A DNA stretch of 64,000 nt from contig NZ_QXQA01000022.1 of the NCBI RefSeq assembly GCF_003583765.1, positions 25,073 through 89,072 on the forward strand. The letters are read 5' to 3'. Numbering within the stretch: position 1 is the stretch's first letter; every line of letters starts with the position of its first letter. Shown here piece after piece: positions 45,065-53,909 of the stretch. The notes under the pieces are model-generated. The model was not told where the DNA came from and made no database searches. It was given only the letters and a program-made list of their open reading frames with translations. Source of the stretch: Paenibacillus nanensis. GTDB taxonomy: Bacteria > Bacillota > Bacilli > Paenibacillales > Paenibacillaceae. The translations under genes were made by a program, and so were the position numbers.

Positions 45065-45586
45065 CTACAGCTCCGCGAGCTTGCGCTCCAATTCGCGGAT
45101 GCGGTCTCGAAGCGTAGCCGCTTGCTCGAATTCCTCTTGCTCGATGTAGGTTTGCAATTCCCGGCGCAGCTGTTCGATTTCCCGCTTGCACCCAATCTGC
45201 GCACCGGAACGCTTCGGAATTTTTCCATTATGCGACGTGCTGCTGTGCACTCTCTTCAGCAGCGGATCAAGCCGGTCCGCAAACGCGTTATAGCAGTTGC
45301 TGCAGCCGAAGCGCCCGATTTTGCTGAACTGTGCGTATGTCAGTCCGCACTGCTCGCAGCGCACGCTTTGCGGCGACAGCTGGCTGTGCGCCGCGCTGCC
45401 GGGGGAATTGAAATCCAGAAGGCCTGACAGCAAGCTATGGATGGAGAAGCTGTTCGGTGTGCCCGGAATGCCTTCCCCTTTCTCGCGCGCGCAGCTTTCG
45501 CAAATGTGGAACTCCGTCTTGTCGCCATTTACAATTTTCGTAAAATGAAGTGTAGCCGGCCTCTTGCCGCATTCTTGGCAGAACAA
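45065..45586 (-). CDS. mcsA: McsB activator / zinc-binding protein McsA
   Basis: 173 aa, apparently from TTG 45586 (MFCQECGKRPATLHFTKI) with GGGGG upstream. Four CxxC pairs (CQEC, CESC, CEQC, CSNC) for zinc, and a C-terminal UVR motif (YIEQEEFEQAATLRDRIREL). It activates McsB and helps control CtsR. 17 nt after ctsR. Confidence 0.95.
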   Translation of the reverse strand: MFCQECGKRPATLHFTKIVNGDKTEFHICESCAREKGEGIPGTPNSFSIHSLLSGLLDFNSPGSAAHSQLSPQSVRCEQCGLTYAQFSKIGRFGCSNCYNAFADRLDPLLKRVHSSTSHNGKIPKRSGAQIGCKREIEQLRRELQTYIEQEEFEQAATLRDRIRELERKLAEL

Positions 45587-45603
45587 AGCCTCGTTCCCCC
45601 TTC

Positions 45604-46065
45604 CTATTTGACTAGTAATGAAATGAGCATCGATCGCAGCAGCCTGGCCCGCATCTCATCGCGGAGCGGCAGCATGACCGCAATCGTGTCCCGATTGACC
45701 GCCGCGCGCAGCAGATTCGCTTCCCTCTTGCTAATGAGGTCCGCTTCCTCCAGCTGATAAATCAGCCCCTCCGCGGCCGCCTGGTCCACGCTCTCTCCTA
45801 TCGTCTGTTCAATGTGGAACTGAATCGACTTCAGCGCCGGCAGATCCACGCGTTGTATTCGGATATAGCCTCCGCCTCCGCGCTTGCTTTCAACCATGTA
45901 TCCTTTCTCCAGCGTGAACCGGGTACTGATGACGTAGTTGATCTGCGACGGCACACAGGAAAACTTATCCGCCAGCTCGTTGCGTTGAATCTCGATCGCG
46001 CCTTCGTCGCTGCTATCCAGCATATGCTTCAAATACTGTTCAATGAGATCGGAAATGTTACGCAA
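45604..46065 (-). CDS. ctsR: Class III heat-shock repressor CtsR
   Basis: Represses clp genes by binding heptad repeats. 153 aa from TTG 46065 (MRNISDLIEQYLKHMLDSSD), 8 nt after GGGAGG; the longer frame has an atypical N-terminus. Winged-helix domain with the RGGGGYIRI wing (KRGGGGYIRI), whose Gly is the thermosensor, plus the C-terminal dimer domain. Autoregulated: a perfect CtsR box lies at its promoter. Confidence 0.97.
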   Translation of the reverse strand: MRNISDLIEQYLKHMLDSSDEGAIEIQRNELADKFSCVPSQINYVISTRFTLEKGYMVESKRGGGGYIRIQRVDLPALKSIQFHIEQTIGESVDQAAAEGLIYQLEEADLISKREANLLRAAVNRDTIAVMLPLRDEMRARLLRSMLISLLVK

Positions 46066-46124
46066 ACCACCAACCTCCCTGATTGATTGCCAGTCAGAAG
46101 TCAAAGCGGATAGGAGTGATTGAC

Positions 46125-46141
46125 TTTGACTTTCTTTGACT
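46125..46141 (-). promoter_or_regulatory. CtsR operator
   Basis: Minus strand AGTCAAA GAA AGTCAAA, an exact fit to the RGTCAAANANRGTCAAA heptad repeat, near the transcription start. Confidence 0.93.
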
Positions 46142-46149
46142 TTAATTTT

Positions 46150-46177
46150 ATTATACGCAAAAATGAACGAAGGTCAA
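46150..46177 (-). promoter_or_regulatory. Sigma-A promoter of ctsR-mcsA-mcsB-clpC
   Basis: TTGACC (46172-46177), 16 bp, TATAAT (46150-46155) on the minus strand, directly upstream of the CtsR box. Confidence 0.82.
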
Positions 46178-46228
46178 TACGTATAGGCCAAATTTTCAGA
46201 CAATTATACTTCTTCTAAAAAAAGCAAA

Positions 46229-46264
46229 AAACGTCGTCATCTTTAGGGTGATGCACCGACGTTT
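46229..46264 (-). terminator. Terminator of the HssRS-like operon
   Basis: AACGTCG..ATC / GAT..CGACGTT hairpin followed by TTTTGCTTTTTTT on the minus strand, just after the sensor kinase stop. Confidence 0.85.
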
Positions 46265-46267
46265 GAT

Positions 46268-47680
46268 TTATACCTTTTGCACGGATTCGAGCCGTTCGTT
46301 CTCCCCTTCCGGAAGCCGTACGCGGAATGTCGTTCCCATTCCGGTCTCGCTCGCAGCCTCAATCGTTCCTCCGTGCAGATGAACGATCTTTTGCACAATG
46401 GATAGGCCTAGTCCCGTACTGCCCTCTCCGCGTTGTCTGGCGGCATCTCCCCTGTAGAACCGGTCGAACAAATAAGGGATGTGCCGAGGCTCGATTCCGT
46501 CGCCGTTATCCGAAATGCATACGACAGACTCCCCGCCCGTCTTCTTCGCCTCGATCTCGATCGAACGCTCGGGGGGAATATGCTTCACCGCATTTGACAA
46601 TAGATTGGTCCAGATCTGCATAAGCAAAACCTCATCCCCATAAACGGTCATTCCCGCCGGCACCACCATCCGAACAGCAATTTCCTTCTCCGCAAGCTGC
46701 CACTCAAACAGCTGAAGCGCTTGTCTCAGCTGCGTCTGCAGGAGGTATGTCCCCTTGCATACCGCGTCGCTCCCATGCTCCAGCGTGGAAAGCAGGAGCA
46801 GCTGCTTGCTGAGCTTTGTCAGCTGCCGGGTCTCCTGTCCGATAATTTCGGCGTAATGCCGGATGCGTTCAGGCTCCAGGTTCTCGCTTAGAAGCGAATC
46901 CGCAAACCCTTGAATGGATGCTAGCGGAGACTGAATCTCATGGGAGACGTTCGCTACAAACTCTTTTTTGGATCGGTCCATCCTTTCAAGCCGCGCGGCC
47001 ATGTCACGGAAATGCGAGGCCAGCCTCCCGATCTCATCCTTTCTGCTCGTAGGCAGCCGCAAATTGAAGTCGCCTTGCGCCACGCGCTTGGTCGCCTCTG
47101 TCAGCCGTACGATCGGCTGCACCAGGTAGCGGGTGCTGAACAGCAGATACGGGATGCTGAACAGGATGGTCAGAGCATACATCAGCACAAAAAAAACCTG
47201 CAGCTCGTCAAACTGCAGTCTCGTATCATGCCTCAAAAACAGCGCAACCGGCTCGCCCTCCACCATCACCCGAATGCCGACCGAGTTGCTGAGCCGATTA
47301 TCGAAATAACTGGGCACGAACGGCCGGTACGGGTACGTTGCGATGCCGTGAAACTCTTCCCCCGACAGCACGCGATGCACCGTTTCCTCCGGCAAATCCC
47401 GCTTCTGGAACGCCCCTCCGTAGAACATGTCATTGCCGGCGGCATCATGCAAATAGATTTGGTAGCCGAGTCCCGCAGCGTTCGACAAAAAATCGCCGGC
47501 CCGATCGGGGAATCGCTCCATATGGGCGCCGATACTGGAGGCCATTTGGAGGAGCTTGGCGTCCAGACGGGGCTTCAGCGCCCAATGGTCGTACAGATTG
47601 GCGACATAAAAGCCGAGAAATCCGCAGATCGCGATGGTGTAGATCGTGACGAATAATACGCGCAAATAGATCGACTTCAT
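46268..47680 (-). CDS. HssS-like sensor histidine kinase
   Basis: 470 aa. Transmembrane helices near 7-28 and 165-185 enclose an extracellular domain of about 135 residues; then HAMP (STRYLVQPIVRLTEATKRVA), DHp box with the phosphorylated His in FVANVSHEIQSPLASIQGFA, and HATPase motifs NLLSNAVKHIP, SDNGDGIE, GSTGLGLSIV. Architecture and location beside Isd-type heme genes suggest the heme-stress sensor HssS; direct ligand evidence is absent. Overlaps the regulator gene by 4 nt. Confidence 0.82.
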   Translation of the reverse strand: MKSIYLRVLFVTIYTIAICGFLGFYVANLYDHWALKPRLDAKLLQMASSIGAHMERFPDRAGDFLSNAAGLGYQIYLHDAAGNDMFYGGAFQKRDLPEETVHRVLSGEEFHGIATYPYRPFVPSYFDNRLSNSVGIRVMVEGEPVALFLRHDTRLQFDELQVFFVLMYALTILFSIPYLLFSTRYLVQPIVRLTEATKRVAQGDFNLRLPTSRKDEIGRLASHFRDMAARLERMDRSKKEFVANVSHEIQSPLASIQGFADSLLSENLEPERIRHYAEIIGQETRQLTKLSKQLLLLSTLEHGSDAVCKGTYLLQTQLRQALQLFEWQLAEKEIAVRMVVPAGMTVYGDEVLLMQIWTNLLSNAVKHIPPERSIEIEAKKTGGESVVCISDNGDGIEPRHIPYLFDRFYRGDAARQRGEGSTGLGLSIVQKIVHLHGGTIEAASETGMGTTFRVRLPEGENERLESVQKV

Positions 47681-48354
47681 GAGACGGACACCTCAAGCTT
47701 GTAGCCGATCCCCCGGATTGTCTGAATAGCGAAACCTTTCTCGGCCTCGGGGAATCTTTTGCGCAGCCGCTTGATATGAACATCAACCGTCCTTTCATCA
47801 CCCGCGTAGTCGGTTCCCCAGATGAGGCGGATCAGCTCGTCGCGGGTAAATACCCGTCCCGGATACTCGGCTAATTGGGCAAGCAGCTCGAATTCCTTCA
47901 AAGGCGGGAGCATGACCGCGTCTCCGTCCACCACCTCGTAATTTTTCCGGTCAATAACGAGGTTGCTCAGCCGAATCTTATCGCTGGAGGCCAGGGAATA
48001 ACGGCGGAACAGCGCTTTGACCCGGAACAGGAGCTCCGGCAGCTCGAACGGCTTCGTCAAATAATCGTCCGTTCCTTTGGCGTAGCCAAGCTCCTTGTCG
48101 CTCAGCTGATCGCGGGCCGTCAGCAGGATGATCGGAATGTCGTAGTTTTTGCGCGTATGCTCGCAAAGCGCGAATCCGTCGATCTCCGGCATCATGATGT
48201 CGAATATCGCGAGGTCGACGGATTGCTTCTCGAGCGTCGCCATCGCTTCGCGGCCGTTCTGCGCCTCGAATACCCGAAAGCCCTCCTTGGTCAAAAAGTG
48301 GCTGAGCAACGTACGGTTGGGCGCATCGTCGTCCGTAATCAGCACATGCTTCAT
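47677..48354 (-). CDS. HssR-like OmpR-family response regulator
   Basis: 225 aa. Receiver domain with acidic pocket ITDDDAPN, phosphoacceptor Asp in AIFDIMMPEIDGF, Thr in LLTARDQ and Lys in LTKPFE; C-terminal winged helix (FELLAQLAEYPGRVFTRDELIRLIWG, RTVDVHIKRLRKRF). Paired with the kinase downstream and placed 41 nt after the IsdF-like permease, so it may be transcribed with the heme genes. Confidence 0.86.
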   Translation of the reverse strand: MKHVLITDDDAPNRTLLSHFLTKEGFRVFEAQNGREAMATLEKQSVDLAIFDIMMPEIDGFALCEHTRKNYDIPIILLTARDQLSDKELGYAKGTDDYLTKPFELPELLFRVKALFRRYSLASSDKIRLSNLVIDRKNYEVVDGDAVMLPPLKEFELLAQLAEYPGRVFTRDELIRLIWGTDYAGDERTVDVHIKRLRKRFPEAEKGFAIQTIRGIGYKLEVSVS

Positions 48355-48395
48355 GTTTATTCCCTAACCTCCTTTGGCCTAAGACGTGTCATTGT

Positions 48396-49376
48396 CTACT
48401 TGTTCAAGCGGTCGCTTCTTTTCAGCATCATAATGAGGAAAGGCCCTCCGATGACCGCCATAATAATAGAAGCCGGTATTTCGTTCGGGGCGAGAACCGT
48501 TCGTCCCAAAGTGTCCGCCATGAGGACAAGAAGCGCTCCTCCGAGCGCGGAGAAAGGGAGAAGCAGCTTGAAGTTCGTCCCCAAGACCGTTCTGCCGATA
48601 TGCGGGACCAGCAAACCGACGAACATGATCAAACCGCCGATCGCCGTCGCCACCGAGGCCAGCAGGACGGCAACCGCTGAAATGACGAGCCGCACACGGA
48701 CGACTCGCAGCCCCAGATTGCGGGCCGTCTCATCCCGGAACGCCAGCATGTTGCACCACGGCCCCAGCCATTGGGCGATGAACAAGCCGATACCCCCGAA
48801 GAGGGCCATTATGTACACGTCCTCCCACGTCTTCATGGTGAAGATGGAGGATACCGCTTGGTTCACGCTCGTCACCGCATAGCTTCCGCGGTAATTAAAC
48901 GATTGGCCGAGACCGCTGAACGTCGCGTTAATCGCGATGCCGACCAAAATGAGGCGGAGCGGATTCAGCTGTGTCTTCCATGACAACGAATACACCAGAT
49001 AACAGGCGAACGCTCCCCCCAGCACAGAGAACAGCGGCGACCAGAAATACAGCATGGGGAATATCGTGACCATTGTAATCGACACGAATCCCGCTCCCGC
49101 CGAAATGCCGATGATGCCGGGTTCCGCGAGCGGGTTTTTCATGACCGCCTGCAGCAGGGCGCCCGAGACAGCAAGCGCCGCTCCTGCCAGCATCGATACA
49201 AGAATGCGGGGAAACCTCAAATCTTTAATGATCTCGACTTGCTCGTTCGCTCCGCTTAACAGCCCTGCGATGAGATCCCCGACCGATACGCGGATGCTTC
49301 CCGTCATCGCCGAAAAGACGGCGACAGCTACCAGCAGCGCGGCTGTCAGAACAAATACGCCTGTCTTTTTCATCAT
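48396..49376 (-). CDS. FecCD-family heme/iron permease, IsdF-like
   Basis: 326 aa, about nine to ten membrane helices, with family motifs LRFPRILVSMLAGAALAVSG, NPLAEPGIIGISAGAGF, VGLLVPHIGR and NEIPASIIMAVIGGPFLI. It follows an IsdE-type lipoprotein gene by 24 nt, so it is the likely translocator for IsdE-bound heme. No ATPase lies in this half of the locus; the fused ATPase at 51765-52904 may serve it. Confidence 0.9.
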   Translation of the reverse strand: MMKKTGVFVLTAALLVAVAVFSAMTGSIRVSVGDLIAGLLSGANEQVEIIKDLRFPRILVSMLAGAALAVSGALLQAVMKNPLAEPGIIGISAGAGFVSITMVTIFPMLYFWSPLFSVLGGAFACYLVYSLSWKTQLNPLRLILVGIAINATFSGLGQSFNYRGSYAVTSVNQAVSSIFTMKTWEDVYIMALFGGIGLFIAQWLGPWCNMLAFRDETARNLGLRVVRVRLVISAVAVLLASVATAIGGLIMFVGLLVPHIGRTVLGTNFKLLLPFSALGGALLVLMADTLGRTVLAPNEIPASIIMAVIGGPFLIMMLKRSDRLNK

Positions 49377-49400
49377 CGTTTCTTCGTTCCTTCGCTTGGA

Positions 49401-50363
49401 TTAAGGATAGAGCATAGGCAGCAGAGCTTCCAGCGCTTCGGTTACCTCCAAATTGCCCGTCGTGCCGAACAGCCTTTCCTCCAGATCGTATACGCGTCCC
49501 GTCTGGACAGCTTTGAAATGCTGCCAAATATCGTTTTTCTTAAACTCTTCATCGAACATCTTGACGACCTCCTCCGGCATGCCATGCGCGGCGCGCAGGA
49601 TGACATCCGGATTCGCCTGCTGAAGATACTCTGTATTCGAGGCTAGAAACTCCACCTTCTCGCCCTGAACGATATTGACGCCTCCGAGCAGCTTCACCAA
49701 GTCCCCAATATACGAATGCTCCGTCGCAACCAAGTAACTGCCTGGCACGCCAAGCAGGATAAGAACGGTCGGCGGCTGCTTGCCTTCCGCCGCGGCCCGA
49801 ATCTTGCTCAGGCTCTCGTCATATTCGGCTACAATCTCGGCTGCCCGCTCCTGCCTCCCGTACCTTTCACCCAGCTTCAAAATTTCTGCCTTCATATCCT
49901 CAAGACTCGTCAAGTCCAGGAAGGATGCCTCAATTCCAGCGTTTTCGAACACCGGCTCCAAGTCGTATTGGAGCGTCGTCACGGACAACACCTCGGTCGG
50001 CTTAAGCGACTTCACGAGCTCCATGTCCGGGCTCATCGGGTTGCCCACTTTCGTTACGCCTTCATAACGCGCCGGCAGCGTCTTCACGCTTTTCGGGATC
50101 CCAACCAGATCGATTTCGAGCAAATCCATGATTTGCGTAATCGCGACCGTCGTCGATACAATCCGGCGCTCCGTCTCTGGGGACGCCGTCGGCTCTGCCG
50201 ATGCCGGCGCGGCTGGATCAGCATCCGCTGAAGAATTCGGCGGCTCGGCGTTCTGCGCCGCACCTTCGTTACCGCTGTTACCGCACCCCGCAAGTCCGAT
50301 CAGCAGGGTCGCTAGAATAAGCGGCAGCAGAATCGCCTTCCATTCCCATCTCCATTTGTTCAT
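49401..50363 (-). CDS. isdE: Heme-binding lipoprotein IsdE
   Basis: Extracellular heme receptor of the importer, 320 aa. Signal peptide with lipobox LAGC (Cys27), a 40-residue Pro/Ala/Ser/Asp tether, then a class III binding fold closely resembling staphylococcal IsdE. It includes KVGNPMSPDMELVKSLKPTE with the candidate heme-ligand Met110 and VILRAAHGMP with His260, corresponding to the Met/His pair that binds heme in IsdE. SD GGAGG. 30 nt after the NEAT protein gene. Confidence 0.93.
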   Translation of the reverse strand: MNKWRWEWKAILLPLILATLLIGLAGCGNSGNEGAAQNAEPPNSSADADPAAPASAEPTASPETERRIVSTTVAITQIMDLLEIDLVGIPKSVKTLPARYEGVTKVGNPMSPDMELVKSLKPTEVLSVTTLQYDLEPVFENAGIEASFLDLTSLEDMKAEILKLGERYGRQERAAEIVAEYDESLSKIRAAAEGKQPPTVLILLGVPGSYLVATEHSYIGDLVKLLGGVNIVQGEKVEFLASNTEYLQQANPDVILRAAHGMPEEVVKMFDEEFKKNDIWQHFKAVQTGRVYDLEERLFGTTGNLEVTEALEALLPMLYP

Positions 50364-50393
50364 CGCATGTTATTCCTCCATCGCCGCTGACGG

Positions 50394-51440
50394 TTAGCCG
50401 CGTTTCTTTTTCCAGACATAGGTGCCTCCTCCTGCTAGCAGCAGTCCTACCGCAAGCGGCGTCCACCAGATCATGCCGGACGACGTCACGCCGCCGGCAT
50501 CACCCTCGGCGGCAATTTCCGCTGAAGCGGTTTGAATATCGGCCGCTTCCGCCCCCGTGGACTCTCCAGCCTGTTCTGTTCCGTTATCACCGTCTCCGCC
50601 TCCCCCTTGATCGGCCTCAGGCGTGCCCGTATCCGCTTCATCGGAAGGAGCAGGCGATGAGGTTGGCGCCGCTTCGCCAGCTTCCGCAGCAGGCTCCGTC
50701 TCGGCTTTTGCTCCCGAGCTCCCGCTCGCTTCCGTCTGCTTCCCTCCTTCCGCTTCCGTTCCCCCCGCCGCCGTGTTCCCAGCTGTGGACTGGACGGTTG
50801 CGGATGGGGCTGCCGTCGCCGCGGCAGGCTTCTTGGCAGCCTCGGGCTTTGCGGTCTCGGCTGCTTCTCCCGCAGAAGCCGGCTTCTCCGATGGTTTCGC
50901 CGCCGCTGTCGGCTTAGCCGTTGCCGACGGCTTCGCAGTCGCCGTTGGCTTAACCTCCTCCGTTGCCGACGGCTTCGCCCCTTCAGTTCGCTCTAAGCTT
51001 TCCAGGTCAAACACCAGCCGGATCGTGTAATCGTGATCATAATCGATGTCCGGCACGGTGACATGGATTTTCGAAATAATTGGGCTTGTTATATCCGCGC
51101 TGAACTCTACCGTGCGGATATCGTCTTTTTTGTTCGACACAACAACCTTCGCATCCGCATAGCTGCTGCCGCTAGGCACCTTAAACTCGGTGACCCATTT
51201 GCTGTGGTTAATGGACAGCCGCACCGTCGCTTTGCCGTTCTTGATCGTTACCTTGGCCGGCTTCTCCCAATAGTCATTCGCCATCGAGACATTGTCGTTA
51301 TCCGCCTGCAGCACCACGTAATTCGCCTCGTACGCGCCATCCTCCGGCATGGCGCTTGCAAGCGCTGCGCCCGACAGCCCGAAAAAGCATAAGCATATAA
51401 CTAACAAGCCGTATGCGGCTTTTTGTATTCGCTTCGTCAA
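50394..51440 (-). CDS. Membrane-anchored single-NEAT heme-binding protein (IsdC-like)
   Basis: 348 aa, TTG start after GAGGGGAAGG. Signal peptide (cleavage after ALAS), one NEAT domain at about 34-150 with the lip helix SMANDYW and the heme tyrosines Y134 and Y138 (DIDYDHDYTIRL). A long low-complexity Ala/Thr/Pro/Glu stalk follows (150-320), then a C-terminal hydrophobic helix ending KKKRG. No LPXTG/NPQTN sorting signal precedes the helix, so anchoring is by the helix itself. A Fur-boxed promoter lies upstream. Confidence 0.9.
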   Translation of the reverse strand: MTKRIQKAAYGLLVICLCFFGLSGAALASAMPEDGAYEANYVVLQADNDNVSMANDYWEKPAKVTIKNGKATVRLSINHSKWVTEFKVPSGSSYADAKVVVSNKKDDIRTVEFSADITSPIISKIHVTVPDIDYDHDYTIRLVFDLESLERTEGAKPSATEEVKPTATAKPSATAKPTAAAKPSEKPASAGEAAETAKPEAAKKPAAATAAPSATVQSTAGNTAAGGTEAEGGKQTEASGSSGAKAETEPAAEAGEAAPTSSPAPSDEADTGTPEADQGGGGDGDNGTEQAGESTGAEAADIQTASAEIAAEGDAGGVTSSGMIWWTPLAVGLLLAGGGTYVWKKKRG

Positions 51441-51570
51441 CTTGTTCCCTTCCCCTCGTGTAACGCCGATTGATCAGCCTCTACTTCTTTGGCTTCTGTA
51501 TGTACTTGCCTCACGAATAGAGATCCTATCTTTAAAAGCCCTTGCACCTTTTCAAACCGTTTCAGTTATT

Positions 51571-51592
51571 TGATAATGATAATTATTATCAA
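51571..51592 (-). promoter_or_regulatory. Fur box of the NEAT-isdE-isdF unit
   Basis: Contains a perfect 7-1-7 site TGATAATTATTATCA (51577-51591) overlapped by a second TGATAATGATAATTA. It sits at the expected start of transcription of the promoter at 51598-51627. The 324-bp gap 51441-51764 otherwise holds only the leader and a weak hairpin near 51710-51735 after the ATPase gene. Confidence 0.88.
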
Positions 51593-51597
51593 TAGAT

Positions 51598-51627
51598 ATG
51601 CTACCAATGGATGACAGATCCTGTCAA
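51598..51627 (-). promoter_or_regulatory. Promoter of the NEAT-isdE-isdF unit
   Basis: TTGACA (51622-51627), 18 bp, TAGCAT (51598-51603) on the minus strand, immediately upstream of the Fur box. Confidence 0.6.
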
Positions 51628-51764
51628 TAGGTTTTTATCTCAGATGGAGATACCTTGGTATTCTTAAGGGTCGTACCTTTTGCGATGATACATTCTTCAA
51701 GCTTATGCAAAGAGCTCCCGAAGGCGAGCCGGCCACACGGAAGCCCCTTGTCGAAGCCGTTTTC

Positions 51765-52115
51765 CTATACGATTTGCTGCTCAGCCTGCTCCGTCTGCTC
51801 TTCCAAATCAAGAGGCTTGCGGACGACCAACACATCGTAGAATGAAATTTTGTTCGATAAAATGTAGTCCGGCGTCTGGCGATGAGCGTGAGATTCCCGG
51901 AACGCTTCGCTGCGCGTCCAAGCTTGAAAATCCTCTTTGCTCTCCCATTTGGTGCTGACTGTCACTTCGTCGTATTCCTTCGTGTTTTCCGTGAGCATCA
52001 CCTCAAGGCCGAGAAAGCCTTTCATTCCCTCTACCTTGCCCACCTTGTTAAAGCGTTCGATCAGCTTCATTCCGTTGCCTTTCGTAATTTGCGATACGTT
52101 GGTTACAATGACCAT
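51765..52115 (-). CDS. Internal start: free-standing IsdG/IsdI-type heme oxygenase
   Basis: Alternative product of the fused gene, 116 aa from ATG 52115 (MVIVTNVSQITKGNGMKLIE). GGAGGAG lies 6 nt upstream, as good as any Shine-Dalgarno in the window. Catalytic triad positions would be N6, W66 and H76, the IsdI numbering. It would degrade heme and release iron in the cytoplasm. It shares frame with the ATPase, so both forms can be made. Confidence 0.6.
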   Translation of the reverse strand: MVIVTNVSQITKGNGMKLIERFNKVGKVEGMKGFLGLEVMLTENTKEYDEVTVSTKWESKEDFQAWTRSEAFRESHAHRQTPDYILSNKISFYDVLVVRKPLDLEEQTEQAEQQIV

Positions 52116-52904
52116 TTTGTTCTCCTCCTCGGTTTGTTGGGGTATAGGTACAATGACAGGGTAATCGCCCCCGAACTCGATTCGGGCGACTACTCCGAAC
52201 ACGCTTAACATAAAGCGCCGGTCTATGACCTCGCGCGGCGGCCCGCTGGCCGCAATCCGTCCGTCATCCATCGCGATCAGGTGATCGCAATAAGCCGCGG
52301 CTTGCTGCAGATCATGGAGAACCATCACGATCGTAAGCCCCATCTGCCGGTTAAGGCGCTTCAGCGTCTCCATCAGCTCCAGCTGATGCGACATGTCCAG
52401 ATACGTTGTCGGTTCATCCAGCAGCATGATGGGCGACTCCTGCGCAAGCGACATTGCGATTCTCACCTTCTGCTGTTCTCCGCCGGACAGCGAATGGACC
52501 AGCCGGTCCTCCAAATGCCGGACACCCATGACCGATAACGCGCGGTCCACGGCTTGATCGTCTTCCGGCGTCAGCCTGCTGCGAAAGGCGGACTGACGCG
52601 GCGCCCGGCCGAGTGCGACCAGCTCCCGCACCGTCATGTCCGGCATCGCGCCTTTTTCTTGGCTGAGCACGGATACCAGCCGGGCGAACGTCCTCCGGTC
52701 GTAGGCTTCGCCCGGTTCGCCTTCATACTGAATGCTCCCGCTATCCGGCTTCGTCAGCCTCGCGATCAGCCTCAGCAAGGTTGACTTTCCGGAGCCGTTG
52801 CGGCCGACGATGGCAGTCATTTTGCCTTTCGGTATCCCCACATCCGCAGCCTGCAGACCGAAACGCTCCTGCTCGTACGTCAGCTCATTAATGTGAATGG
52901 CCAT
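51765..52904 (-). CDS. ABC ATPase fused in frame to an IsdG/IsdI-type heme oxygenase
   Basis: 379 aa. Residues 1-256 form a FecE/FepC-type ATPase: Walker A GRNGSGKST (34-42), signature LSGGE (139-143), Walker B LLDEP (161-165), H-loop His197. Residues 264-379 form an antibiotic-monooxygenase-fold heme-degrading domain with N269, W329 and H339, spaced exactly as N6-W66-H76 of IsdI. The junction (PQQTEEENKM) encodes a GAGGAGGAG ribosome site before an internal ATG. The gene starts directly at the stop of its permease gene. The fusion is read directly from the sequence; whether cells use it, the internal start, or both is open. Confidence 0.88.
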   Translation of the reverse strand: MAIHINELTYEQERFGLQAADVGIPKGKMTAIVGRNGSGKSTLLRLIARLTKPDSGSIQYEGEPGEAYDRRTFARLVSVLSQEKGAMPDMTVRELVALGRAPRQSAFRSRLTPEDDQAVDRALSVMGVRHLEDRLVHSLSGGEQQKVRIAMSLAQESPIMLLDEPTTYLDMSHQLELMETLKRLNRQMGLTIVMVLHDLQQAAAYCDHLIAMDDGRIAASGPPREVIDRRFMLSVFGVVARIEFGGDYPVIVPIPQQTEEENKMVIVTNVSQITKGNGMKLIERFNKVGKVEGMKGFLGLEVMLTENTKEYDEVTVSTKWESKEDFQAWTRSEAFRESHAHRQTPDYILSNKISFYDVLVVRKPLDLEEQTEQAEQQIV

Positions 52905-53909
52905 CTATCTCAGCAGCCTCCTTCTCTTCAGCAGGATCAGGAAAAACGGCGCGCCTATGGCAGCCAGCAAAATGCCGGCGGGCAGCTCCAGCGGATCGAA
53001 CCAGCTGCGGGCGGCGGTATCGGCAATAACCGTCAACGCCGCTCCTCCGGCAATGGAGAAGGGCAGCAGAAACCGATAGTCGTCCCCGATGAATAGACGC
53101 ACCGCATGCGGCACGATCAGCCCGACAAAGCCGATCAGCCCGGCGACGCTGACGGCGGCTCCCGCTAGCAGCGACGCCAGCGCAACGATTAAAAAACGCT
53201 GCCTTTCGACATGCTGCCCGAGCGACTGCGCCGACTGATCGCCCAGCATCAGCAGGTTCGACGTCTTCGCGGCAAAAGGCGTCAACGCCAGACCGACCAG
53301 CGCATACGGCAGCATAAATTGCAGATGCGGCCAGCTCCGGCCGCTGAAGCCCCCCGCCAGCCATGGAATAACGCTTTGGATCCGGTCGCTGTTCAGCACC
53401 ATGATGCCGTTCATGACCGCTCCGAGCAGCGCATTCACTGCAATGCCGGCCAGCACGATCTTCACAGGGGAGCTGCCTCCGTCCCATGCGAGCAAATAAA
53501 TGGCCAGCGCGGCAATTAGCGCGCCGGCAAAAGCGAATCCCGGCAGCAAATATCCGAACTGCGGGAACAGCACTAGCGCTATGACGGCTGCGAGCCCTCC
53601 GCCGGCAGAGACGCCGATAATGCCCGGGTCGGCGAGCGGATTGCGCAGGACGCCTTGCAGCAGCGCGCCCGAAGCGGCCAGACACGCGCCTGCCAGCAAG
53701 CACACTAACACGCGGGGAAGCCGAATGTTCCACACGATCGATTCATGAACGGCGGTGCCGTCCCCGAACAGCACTTGAACGATCTCCGTTACGGTCAAAG
53801 GGACGGAGCCGCTCCCCACTCCGTATAGAACGGAAGCCATCGCTGCAGGCAGCGCCAGCCATCCCAGCCAGCGCCTGCGGCTATTCCTCGTCTGAAGGCT
53901 CAGGCTCAT
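52905..53909 (-). CDS. FecCD-family iron-chelate/heme permease
   Basis: 334 aa from ATG 53909 (MSLSLQTRNSRRRWLGWLAL), overlapping the lipoprotein stop as ATGA, with GGGGAG upstream. About nine helices; motifs IRLPRVLVCLLAGACLAASG, NPLADPGIIGVSAGGG, VGLIVPHAVRL and ELPAGILLAAIGAPFFL. The longer upstream frame overlaps the lipoprotein gene and is not coding. The next gene (ATPase-oxygenase) follows with no gap (TAG then ATG). Confidence 0.92.
   Translation of the reverse strand: MSLSLQTRNSRRRWLGWLALPAAMASVLYGVGSGSVPLTVTEIVQVLFGDGTAVHESIVWNIRLPRVLVCLLAGACLAASGALLQGVLRNPLADPGIIGVSAGGGLAAVIALVLFPQFGYLLPGFAFAGALIAALAIYLLAWDGGSSPVKIVLAGIAVNALLGAVMNGIMVLNSDRIQSVIPWLAGGFSGRSWPHLQFMLPYALVGLALTPFAAKTSNLLMLGDQSAQSLGQHVERQRFLIVALASLLAGAAVSVAGLIGFVGLIVPHAVRLFIGDDYRFLLPFSIAGGAALTVIADTAARSWFDPLELPAGILLAAIGAPFFLILLKRRRLLR

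Noticed and set aside
46084..46124. A second full CtsR box nearer ctsR
   Set aside because: Only isolated GTCAAA-like heptads occur there, without the NAN spacing of a tandem pair.
52888..53733. 281-codon Arg/Ala/Gly-rich minus-strand frame over the permease gene
   Set aside because: Alternative frame of a GC-rich membrane protein gene; its composition is typical of a frame shadow.
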